Position numbers and translations under genes: made by a program
Part shown: positions 44,401 to 50,425 of the stretch, piece by piece
Layout of the letters: every line of letters begins with the position of its first letter
Numbering within the stretch: the first letter of the stretch is position 1
Notes under the pieces: model-generated
The model's database searches: none
What the model saw: only the letters and a program-made list of their open reading frames with translations
What the model was told of the DNA's origin: nothing
Assembly (NCBI GenBank): GCA_910576915.1
Contig: CAJTJT010000002.1
Location: forward strand, 148,169 to 212,168
DNA from: an uncultured Elusimicrobiales bacterium
Lineage (GTDB): Bacteria > Elusimicrobiota > Elusimicrobia > Elusimicrobiales > Elusimicrobiaceae
Direction of reading: 5' to 3'
DNA length: 64,000 nt

Positions 44401-47400
44401 CGCCGCTTTGGACGAAGCGACGGTGACGAAAGAAGTGGTCGCGATGGTAGCTGAAAAGACGGGTTACCCCGAAGATATGTTGGACCTCGACCTCGACATG
44501 GAAGCCGACCTCGGTATCGATACGGTCAAACAGGCTGAACTGTTTGCCGCGATGCGCGAACATTACGGTATCGCCCAGCAGGAAGGCATCCAACTCAAAG
44601 ACTACCCGACGATCCGCCACTGCATTAACTTTGCTTTGAACAACGCGGGTGCCGCGTCTGCCGCTCCTGTAGTGGCTCCGGCCCCGGCTGCCCAACCTGC
44701 TCCGGCGGCTGCCCCTGCGGTAACGCCCGTGGCTCAACCTGCTCCTGTAGCGGCCCCGGCCGTGGTGGCCGCGAAACCCGCCGCCGCTTTGGATGAAGCG
44801 ACGGTGACGAAAGAAGTGGTCGCGATGGTCGCTGAAAAAACGGGCTACCCCGAAGACATGTTGGACCTCGACCTGGATATGGAAGCCGACCTCGGTATCG
44901 ATACGGTCAAACAGGCTGAACTGTTTGCCGCGATGCGCGAACATTACGGTATCGCCCAGCAGGAAGGTATCCAGCTCAAAGACTATCCGACGATCCGCCA
45001 CTGCATTAACTTTGCTTTGAACAATGCGGGCGCCGCGTCCGCCGCTTCTGTGGCGGCTCCGGCTCCTGCCGCTCAACCTGCTTCGCAGGCTACGGTAGCC
45101 GCGCAGGCCACGGTGGCCCCGGCCGCAGAAACCGCGCCTGCCGCCCAAGCCCCGGCTCAGCCGGTGGTAGTGGAACGGGACAACGGTTTGCCCAAAATCC
45201 ACGTGGCGACGGTGCAGGAAGCCGTCCCGGCCGCGGATAAAGTGGAAAAACCGTCCGAAGACATGCTGACCACCAATCCCACCGCTCCCATCAAACTGCA
45301 CGAATCCCTGGCGGAACGCCCGGAACGTGAAGGCTATGCGGGCGAACACTGCCACGAGAAAAAACTCCGCAGCGTAACGGTGGTGGCTCCGGCTCCGCTT
45401 TCCGAACGCGAAAACAGACGCCTGTCCAAAGACCGCACGGTCCTCATCTTTGCCGATAATTCCCAGCTTATCAAAGCCTATACGGAAGAATGCAAAGAAC
45501 TGGGCGTTAAATACCACGTGTTCACCACGCTTAAAACCCGCAGCAAAAACACCACGATCGTAAACTGGGAATCGTACGAAGAAACCGAAGCGGCCTTGAA
45601 AGAATACGCCGCCGAGGACCCGAACATCCAGGGTATCGTGTATCTGCTCGGGGCGAGCGTCAAGAAATTTGACAAAAAAGCCAGCCCGCACGCCGAACTG
45701 ACCAAATACGTCATGCCGCTGTTTATTGCCTTGCGCGTATTTGAAAAGGGTCTTTCCAACCGCGCGGATGCCGATACGTTCTTTGCCGTCAACACCAAAA
45801 TCGACGGTACCTTCGGCTACACCACGGATGAAGAGTTCAACCCGATTTCCGGCGCGCTTACCGGCGGCGTAACCTGCTACCGCAAAGACGTGTACGAACG
45901 CACCGGCGCCATCGGCAAACTGCTGGACTTTGAACCCACGGCCACACCGGACGAAATGGCCCAAAAAACCATGGACGAAGTTCTCCACGGCGATATGCGC
46001 CTGATGATCGGCACCCGCGGCGGCGAACGCTCGACGATTCTGTCCGTCCCGGTGCGCCTGGACCGCAGCCAGAAACGCTTTGACCTCGCGGGCAAAACCG
46101 TCATCTTCACGGGTGCGGGCCGCGGTATCGGCGCGATGCTGTCGCAGAAACTGGCCGCCCAGTACAAGAGCAAAATCATCGTGTTGGATATTATCGAAAT
46201 CCAGGAAAAAACGCCCCTCTGGGCCACGATGAACGAAGCCGAACTGGCCGCGCTCAAAAAACAAATCTGGGAAGATTTAAAGGCTGATCCGACGCAAAAA
46301 GCCACCCCGGTCCTGTTGGAACGCGCTTTCGGCCGTGTGAAAGACTCCATCACGCTCTACAACAACTTGCAGAAACTGCGCGAGCTGGGCAGTGAAGTGG
46401 AATACTACCACTGCGACGTGATGAACAGCTCCATGGTCAAAGAAGTCTGCACCAAAATCAAAGCCAAAAACGGCCGCGTGGACGGACTTATCCACTTTGC
46501 CGGTTTGGAACGCTCCAAGCTGATTTACGATAAAGACCCGGCGGAATACTACCGTATCTTTGACGTAAAAGCCACCAGCTTCGCGTCCTTCCTGGCCAAC
46601 AACATCGTGCGCGAAAAAGGCTTCTTCGCTTTCGCCTCTTCTATCGCCGGTAAATACGGCAACCTGGGCCAGAGCGACTACGCCTCCGCCAACGACTATT
46701 TGGCCAAATCCGCCTTCTCGCTGACCAACCAGGGCTACCGCGGTATCGCGATTGCCATGAGCGCCTACAAGAATGTGGGTATGGGCGTCAGAGCGGGCGT
46801 GGAAACGTTCCTGCGCTCCAACGGCGTGGACTTTGTGGACCCCGAAGACGGTATGCAAATCTTCTTAGACGAAATCGTGTACGGCGACGTGCCCGAAATC
46901 GTCTTGACGGGTTCCCTGGGCCGCTTGGACTGGGATCATCAGCACCGTTTGGAAATGGATGAAATCGTTCCCTCGGGCGCGCAAAACGCGCCCAAGGGCG
47001 GCGATGACAACACGAACGGCGGTTCCGGTTCCGCCGCTCCCGTAACGCCCGCCGCGCCTGCGGCCGCCGTGCCCGCGGCCAACGCCAAACATTTTTTGGG
47101 CAACGTAACGTCTTTGCAGGAACGCTCGGAAATTCATCTGGAAAAAGAATTTAATCTGGATTCCGATCCGTATCTGGCCGATCACGCCATCGAAGGCACT
47201 CCGTACGTCCCCGGGGTGATGGGCATTGAAACCTTTATGGAAACCGCCACCGCTTTAATGGGCGATGTGCCGCAAGGCCTTAAAGACGTACATTTCTATC
47301 TGCCGATTAAACTCTTACGCAACCGCCCGCAGGCCGTGCGCGTCATCGGTAAAGCCAGCGGAAATGAAGCGTCCATGGAAATCGAATCCGATTTCATCAA

Positions 47401-47932
47401 CAGCAAGGGCGTGAAAATGGGCAACACCCGCCGCCACTTTACGGCTAAAACCTTGGATTCGTTTACCTCCAACTGGGAAAGCGTAAAAGCCGAAGCGATG
47501 AGCGGCCTTAACGGCGCGTATGCTGTAACGAAAGAAGAAATCTATAAAAAATACTTCCACGGTCCTTCCTTCCAAGTGTTGGGCGGTATCGTGCGCGTAG
47601 ACAAACATTCTTCTTTGGCGGTGTACAACACCACCCCGCGCCCGCAGTGGAACGACGGCCCGCGCACCCTCTTAGCCAACCCGATGCTTATTGAAGCGGC
47701 GTTCCAGTGCTGCGGATTTCAGGATATGAGCATTGAACACAAAATGACGCTGCCCGACGGCATCGCCGAAGTAGCCGTGTTCAACCGCCAGGTCCCGCCC
47801 GCCCAGCTGTACTTGTACGGCGTCAGCCGCGGCAACACCGCCGACGGCAAAACGCTGCATGATGCCTACGTGTTCGACGCGCAGGGCAACGTGTGGGTGG
47901 AAATCCACGGTTACCAGGCCATCGGCCAGTAA
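38423..47932 (+). CDS. PfaA-like multidomain lipid/polyketide synthase (KS-AT-KS-ACPx5-KR-DH)
   Basis: A 3169-residue iterative synthase related to PfaA-type secondary-lipid synthases. Order: KS1 (5-470; Cys216 in DAACATSL, His350, His389); acyltransferase (595-905; Ser709 in GHSLGEY); second, divergent KS (990-1505; Cys1248 in SAACAST, His1396, His1436); five ACP-like domains (1622-2205) with Ala/Pro linkers; ketoreductase (about 2320-2830; GAGRGIG at 2564, Tyr2753); hot-dog dehydratase (2888-3169; His2921 in DHAIEGTPYVPG, second acid Glu3091 where Asp is usual). All ACPs have Thr at the phosphopantetheine position. No enoylreductase, no chain-length factor and no thioesterase are present. 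ATG follows TTAGGAGA. The product is unknown. Confidence 0.88.
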   Translation: MKNKHLEPIAVVGIGAIMPGALTKDEFWSNIKEGKYCITEIPASYWDYKLFYSPDHKAEDKLYSKIGGFIPQTFKFNSLKYRIPPQIAKQMDTVQHLAIETTRMALEDSGYDKKEFDHNRTAVIIGNSMGGMKNEMSNTRLNRPFLYEILKNTPTYKSLAPADAQKMLDEMDAGVREKFTPVNEDSMPGELANVIPGRVANVFDLHGTNFAVDAACATSLAAIDQAVNGLRMGNFDMAIAGGVDQMMSPSAYIKFCKIGALSEKGSCPFDAKADGFVMAEGAGMVILKRLSDAVKDGDKIYAVIRAVGASSDGKGKGITAPNPKGQKIAVEKAFEQVEYTPGDVGLVEAHGTSTRVGDAVELNALNEIFSAHAKPGTIGLGSVKSQIGHAKAAAGIASLIKTSLALYNKVLPPSVNFETPNPTVDWATCPFRVITKLEDWNTDKVRRANVSAFGFGGTNFHVAMEEMNDGLLKKEEETKVCHCAVPSTPKQENVNMTYTLHVPGEKIQSDVLTFSAATKQELFNVLDKALVAIQYDPTYLPSISYKNHIAKPGKFAVTINVETPEKLKEKIEFFKKTASSQDVWEQESLYLRMKGIYPFTPSEIKPKVCFMFPGQGSQYVDMMKDLASKYKIVQDTFDEADRLLTNIIGQTLTETLWSKPGETKEKIAEREAAIKKTEMTQPAVLTADIAMMRLLSSFGIKPDVVMGHSLGEYAAAVAAGIFDFENGLKAVCTRGKVMSEIKVEDNGKMASIAAPVERVEPELVRISGYVAVANKNCPTQTVIAGASKSIDDAIKMFTDMGIQAVQIPVSHAFHSAIVRPAMPQYRAFLDTLKFNAPTMPITTNVTAEFYPSDPEKIKDLMVTQISHSVEWIKQLQTTYDSGVRLFVECGPKRVLSALASNTLSDKKDIKVLASNHPKKGGIVEFNDLFANLISSGIHLDWTGTDMYGNNSTFNPAFVNWVTGNATPVEKAEGTVTAPVAEAPACACTASNNGGKKSVVISGIAAGGPGSWDKIFREGVLDEILSGRNMIEPVSAEIQQKQIDKHVEFVIKSKDGNHRFERLTSPMQAIKLAAKGGAFDLEKEFGLPAKWVRSMDRSFQLAIAAGILALKDAGIPLVLYYKPTSTGGYLPDRWGLPADMIDETGVIFTSAFPVANSMMGDLSKRVAGLLNNKTAKEVRAFCDKFIAQISDPALKAEIEAWYQANFKDKEVEPEAFTSEFILKTIIIAHSHFCQWIRARGPATAMSAACASTAQAISVAQDWIKLGRCKRVIVISADDITNDNVSEWILTAFLASGAATTEADVTKAALPFDRRRNGMIVGMGAVSLIVEDEAEVAKRGMKPLAKLLSTEISNSGFHVTRLDVGHVAQVMNRLVATAEKEYGLNRSDIAKQLVFISHETYTPARGGSASAEAYALKSTFGADVSSVIVSNTKGFTGHSMGAGLEDAIAVRCLNTGLVPPIANFKEADPELEGITLSKGGHYNFKYALRLAAGFGSQLGMTLLEKVWQVGEPRIADEAKHQAWLKEISGQQAPVLEVVQNTLRIKDNYQHGVKPALVMEGSQAFVDKVNAVHGAKPAAVAAPAPVTPVVTPVAQPAPQATVATQAAAAPVAAPAPVAAKPVALDEATVTKEVVKMVGEKTGYPEDMLDIDLDMEADLGIDTVKQAELFASLREHYGIDQQDGIQLKDYPTIRHCIKFVLNNAGASAPAAAPAVTPVAQPAPQATEATQAAAAPVAAPVVAKPVALDEATVMKEVVAMVAEKTGYPEDMLDIDLDMEADLGIDTVKQAELFASLREHYGIAQQDGIQLKDYPTIHHCIKFVLTNAGASAAPSAQPAPVMQAAVTPAPAAAPAATPVAQPAPVAAPAVVAPVSAKPAAALDEATVTKEVVAMVAEKTGYPEDMLDIDLDMEADLGIDTVKQAELFASLREHYGIAQQDGIQLKDYPTIRHCINFALNNAGGASAAQPAPQVTVAPVAQPAPVVAPVAAPAAVAAKPAAALDEATVTKEVVAMVAEKTGYPEDMLDLDLDMEADLGIDTVKQAELFAAMREHYGIAQQEGIQLKDYPTIRHCINFALNNAGAASAAPVVAPAPAAQPAPAAAPAVTPVAQPAPVAAPAVVAAKPAAALDEATVTKEVVAMVAEKTGYPEDMLDLDLDMEADLGIDTVKQAELFAAMREHYGIAQQEGIQLKDYPTIRHCINFALNNAGAASAASVAAPAPAAQPASQATVAAQATVAPAAETAPAAQAPAQPVVVERDNGLPKIHVATVQEAVPAADKVEKPSEDMLTTNPTAPIKLHESLAERPEREGYAGEHCHEKKLRSVTVVAPAPLSERENRRLSKDRTVLIFADNSQLIKAYTEECKELGVKYHVFTTLKTRSKNTTIVNWESYEETEAALKEYAAEDPNIQGIVYLLGASVKKFDKKASPHAELTKYVMPLFIALRVFEKGLSNRADADTFFAVNTKIDGTFGYTTDEEFNPISGALTGGVTCYRKDVYERTGAIGKLLDFEPTATPDEMAQKTMDEVLHGDMRLMIGTRGGERSTILSVPVRLDRSQKRFDLAGKTVIFTGAGRGIGAMLSQKLAAQYKSKIIVLDIIEIQEKTPLWATMNEAELAALKKQIWEDLKADPTQKATPVLLERAFGRVKDSITLYNNLQKLRELGSEVEYYHCDVMNSSMVKEVCTKIKAKNGRVDGLIHFAGLERSKLIYDKDPAEYYRIFDVKATSFASFLANNIVREKGFFAFASSIAGKYGNLGQSDYASANDYLAKSAFSLTNQGYRGIAIAMSAYKNVGMGVRAGVETFLRSNGVDFVDPEDGMQIFLDEIVYGDVPEIVLTGSLGRLDWDHQHRLEMDEIVPSGAQNAPKGGDDNTNGGSGSAAPVTPAAPAAAVPAANAKHFLGNVTSLQERSEIHLEKEFNLDSDPYLADHAIEGTPYVPGVMGIETFMETATALMGDVPQGLKDVHFYLPIKLLRNRPQAVRVIGKASGNEASMEIESDFINSKGVKMGNTRRHFTAKTLDSFTSNWESVKAEAMSGLNGAYAVTKEEIYKKYFHGPSFQVLGGIVRVDKHSSLAVYNTTPRPQWNDGPRTLLANPMLIEAAFQCCGFQDMSIEHKMTLPDGIAEVAVFNRQVPPAQLYLYGVSRGNTADGKTLHDAYVFDAQGNVWVEIHGYQAIGQ
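43286..45036 (+). repeat. Five tandem ACP-encoding repeats
   Basis: Units of about 360-400 bases, each coding a carrier domain (EKTGYPEDMLD, then DLDMEADLGIDTVKQAEL) and an Ala/Pro/Val/Gln-rich linker. Thr positions are 1659, 1781, 1914, 2034 and 2161. Units 3-5 are nearly identical at DNA level, which points to recent duplication or gene conversion; copy number may vary between strains. Confidence 0.9.
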
Positions 47933-47940
47933 CCCGCGTA

Positions 47941-48570
47941 ATGCCTTATCAATTAAAAGTAGTTGATTTATCCAGTCTGCCTCCGGCCGACGGTATTTTA
48001 AGTGAAAGGGAACGGGCGTTTTACCAAACGCTCCGTTTCCCCAAACGGCGTACCGAATGGCTCGGGGGCAGATTTGCGTTAAAGCAACTGGCGGCCGAAG
48101 CCTTGGGGCTGACGGATTTGCGTCAGGCGGAAGTGCTGCCGCACGAAAGCGGCAAGCCCGTTTTGCTGGTTGGGGGGGAACCGTGTAACCTGGCGTTTAG
48201 CATTACGCACAGCCGCGGTTTTGCCGCGGCGGCCGTCAGCGCGACGTATGAATTTTTAGGGATTGATTTAGAAAAAACCGAGCACCGCATAGACGCGTGG
48301 GCGAACGATTTTTTTCACCCGTCCGAACTGGCCGCCCGGGACGACGCTTTTTTAACCGGCCTGTGGACGCAGAAAGAAGCGCTGGTAAAACTGCTGGGCA
48401 CGGGGCTTTCGCTAAGCAGCTACGATGTGCGCTGTGTGGACGGAAAGCCGCAATTTTTCGGCCCCGCGCTGGACGTATATAACAAGCTCGGCGCGCCGGA
48501 AATTTGTGTGGAAACGCGGGAACTTCTGCCCGGGTTTATGTTTTCGGCCGCGTACGCCAAACGCGCGTAA
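47941..48570 (+). CDS. Sfp-type 4'-phosphopantetheinyl transferase
   Basis: Transfers phosphopantetheine from CoA to carrier proteins; its position 8 bases after the synthase gene marks that protein as its substrate. 209 residues. Motifs: FSITHSRGF near residue 81, the metal site FLGIDLEKTEHR near residue 102 and WTQKEALVKLLGTGL near residue 142. ATG 47941 is chosen because it follows the synthase stop; a longer frame starts inside the synthase gene. No ribosome site, so translation is probably coupled. Confidence 0.9.
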   Translation: MPYQLKVVDLSSLPPADGILSERERAFYQTLRFPKRRTEWLGGRFALKQLAAEALGLTDLRQAEVLPHESGKPVLLVGGEPCNLAFSITHSRGFAAAAVSATYEFLGIDLEKTEHRIDAWANDFFHPSELAARDDAFLTGLWTQKEALVKLLGTGLSLSSYDVRCVDGKPQFFGPALDVYNKLGAPEICVETRELLPGFMFSAAYAKRA

Positions 48571-48593
48571 GCCGGGCGCGGGACGCATATATT

Positions 48594-48602
48594 TGGTAAA
48601 AT
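48594..48602 (+). promoter_or_regulatory. Extended -10 promoter of the carboxyltransferase gene
   Basis: TGgTAAAAT 26 bases before ATG 48628, which has a good GGAGGG site. The same string precedes accB/accC and the lipid synthase. Confidence 0.5.
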
Positions 48603-48627
48603 AGAAGTATACGATTTTGGAGGGAGC

Positions 48628-50232
48628 ATGATAGAACTTTTTGAGGACCCCAGACTGGACAAGCCGTCGGACCAACCCGCTCCGGCCAGCTTGGTTAAGT
48701 TTAGACAAATTTCCCAGGACGCTCTAAAGGGCGCCGGCGAGGCGCGCATCAAAGCCCAGAAAGACAAAGGCAAGATGACCGCCCGCGAACGCATTTCTTA
48801 TTTGCTCGACAAAGACAGCTTTTTTGAAATCAAGAGCTTGATGGAAAGCTCCTGCAGTGATTTCGGTATTAAAGACAAACACATTAAAGGCGACGGCGTT
48901 ATTACCGGTTTCGGCCGCATTAACGGGCGCGAAGTGGCGCTTTTTGCGCAGGATTTTACGCAGCTGGGCGGTTCTTTGGGCTTGGCGCACGCGCAGAAAA
49001 TCGCCGCGCTTATGGACCGGGCGATGGAAGCCAAAATCCCGGTTATCGGTTTGTACGATTCCGGCGGCGCGCGTATCCAGGAAGGCGTGGACAGCTTAAA
49101 CGGCTACGGCGAAATTTTCTACCGCAACGTAAAAGCCTCCGGCGTCATTCCGCAGATTTCCGTCATTCTCGGCCCCTGCGCGGGCGGCGCGGCGTATTCG
49201 CCGGCTCTTACCGATTTTATTTTTATGGTGGAAGGCATCAGCCATATGTTCATCACCGGCCCGGGCGCGGTAAAAGCCGCCACCGGCGAAGAGGTGGATT
49301 TTGATACGCTCGGCGGCTCCCAGCCCCACAGCGAAAAAAGCGGCGTGTGCCAGTTTGTCGCCAAGTCCGAGCAGGACTGCTTCCGCCAGGTGCGCGAACT
49401 GTTATCTTTCCTGCCGCAAAACTGCGACGAAAAACCTCCGCTCGACACCACCAGCGATTTGATGGGCCGCACCGTCCCGGTGTTGGAAACCATCTGCGCC
49501 ATGGACCCCAAAAAAGCGTTCCGCATTCACCATGTTATTTGGCGTTTGGCCGATGATTTCGCGTTCTTTGAAATCCACCAGAATTTTGCCAAAAACGTAG
49601 TGACGGGTTTTATCCGCTTGGGCGGCCAGGTAGTGGGCGTGGTAGCCAATAACCCGGCCTGCATGGGCGGCGCGCTTGACTGCGACGCGAGCGATAAAGC
49701 CGCGCGCTTTATCCGCTTTTTAAACGCGTTTAACATCCCGCTCTTGACGCTGGTCGACACCGGCGGTTATCTGCCCGGTGTGGAACAGGAACACGGCGGT
49801 ATCATTCGCCACGGTGCGAAACTGTTGTACGCGTATTCCGAAGCGTCTATTCCGAAAGTGACGCTCGTCCTGCGCAAAGCCTACGGCGGCGCGTATATCG
49901 CCATGGGTTCCAAATACCTGCGCGGTGATTTTAACTTTGCGTTCCCCAGCGCAGAAATTGCCGTTATGGGTCCGCGCGGCGCGGTGGAAATTTTGTACTC
50001 GCGCGACTTGAAAAAGGAAACCGACGAAGCCAAAAAAGAAGAGCTGAAGCAGAAAATGACGCAGGAATACTCCGACAAATTCGCTTCCCCTTACCAGGCG
50101 GCTTCCAACGGGTCTATCGACGAGATTATCGAGCCCGCCGAAGCGCGTTCCAAAATTATCCGCGCGTTTCAGGTGCTCAAAGACAAGCGGAATCCGAAGA
50201 ACAATCCCCACAAAGGGAACATTCCGCTGTAA
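48628..50232 (+). CDS. Acyl-CoA carboxylase carboxyltransferase subunit (PccB/MmdA-like)
   Basis: A 534-residue carboxyltransferase with fused N and C crotonase-fold halves, which moves CO2 between biotin and acetyl-, propionyl- or methylmalonyl-CoA. Segments: KGKMTARERISYLLDKDSF near residue 50, DSGGARIQEGVDSL near 143, GPCAGGAAYSPAL near 178, and in the second half NNPACMGGALDCDASDKAARFI near 335, VDTGGYLPGVEQE near 373 and RKAYGGAYIAMGSK near 415. Either a carboxylase with AccC (14439) or the catalytic part of a sodium-pumping decarboxylase. Its position beside the lipid synthase suggests extender-unit supply. Confidence 0.9.
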   Translation: MIELFEDPRLDKPSDQPAPASLVKFRQISQDALKGAGEARIKAQKDKGKMTARERISYLLDKDSFFEIKSLMESSCSDFGIKDKHIKGDGVITGFGRINGREVALFAQDFTQLGGSLGLAHAQKIAALMDRAMEAKIPVIGLYDSGGARIQEGVDSLNGYGEIFYRNVKASGVIPQISVILGPCAGGAAYSPALTDFIFMVEGISHMFITGPGAVKAATGEEVDFDTLGGSQPHSEKSGVCQFVAKSEQDCFRQVRELLSFLPQNCDEKPPLDTTSDLMGRTVPVLETICAMDPKKAFRIHHVIWRLADDFAFFEIHQNFAKNVVTGFIRLGGQVVGVVANNPACMGGALDCDASDKAARFIRFLNAFNIPLLTLVDTGGYLPGVEQEHGGIIRHGAKLLYAYSEASIPKVTLVLRKAYGGAYIAMGSKYLRGDFNFAFPSAEIAVMGPRGAVEILYSRDLKKETDEAKKEELKQKMTQEYSDKFASPYQAASNGSIDEIIEPAEARSKIIRAFQVLKDKRNPKNNPHKGNIPL

Positions 50233-50255
50233 TAAAGACTTGTACTTAACTAATA

Positions 50256-50363
50256 ATTAGCGCACAAGGGATAAGAAAGAGATTTCTTATCCCTTGTTGC
50301 TTTTACGGGCAACTATTTTCCACATTTGGCTAACTTTGCGTTCCCTTGCCACTCGGTGTACCT
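50256..50363. repeat. Dispersed structured repeat, copy 2 (truncated)
   Basis: It shares ATTAGCGCAC, the TTGCTTxTACGGGCAAC hairpin and about 65 bases of flank with the copy at 18752. The first hairpin uses entirely different paired sequence (ACAAGGGATAAGAAA at 50264-50278 with its complement at 50283-50297). The second large hairpin is cut off after GTACCT. It lies directly after the carboxyltransferase gene. Confidence 0.75.
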
Positions 50364-50385
50364 ATTTTGCTTAAGTATTATAAAA

Positions 50386-50412
50386 AACGCCCCGGATAAA
50401 ATCTGGGGCGTT
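50386..50412 (-). terminator. Terminator of the malQ operon
   Basis: The stem aacgcccc/ggggcgtt, with a T-rich tail on the minus strand. Confidence 0.85.
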
Positions 50413-50425
50413 ATGGCAATTAGTT

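Noticed and set aside
42908..46264. An 1118-residue open frame on the minus strand opposite the lipid synthase
   Set aside because: Composition is biased (Gly, Arg, His, Phe rich), it has no ribosome site and no domain, and it mirrors the Ala/Pro-rich ACP repeats. It is a shadow of the plus-strand gene.
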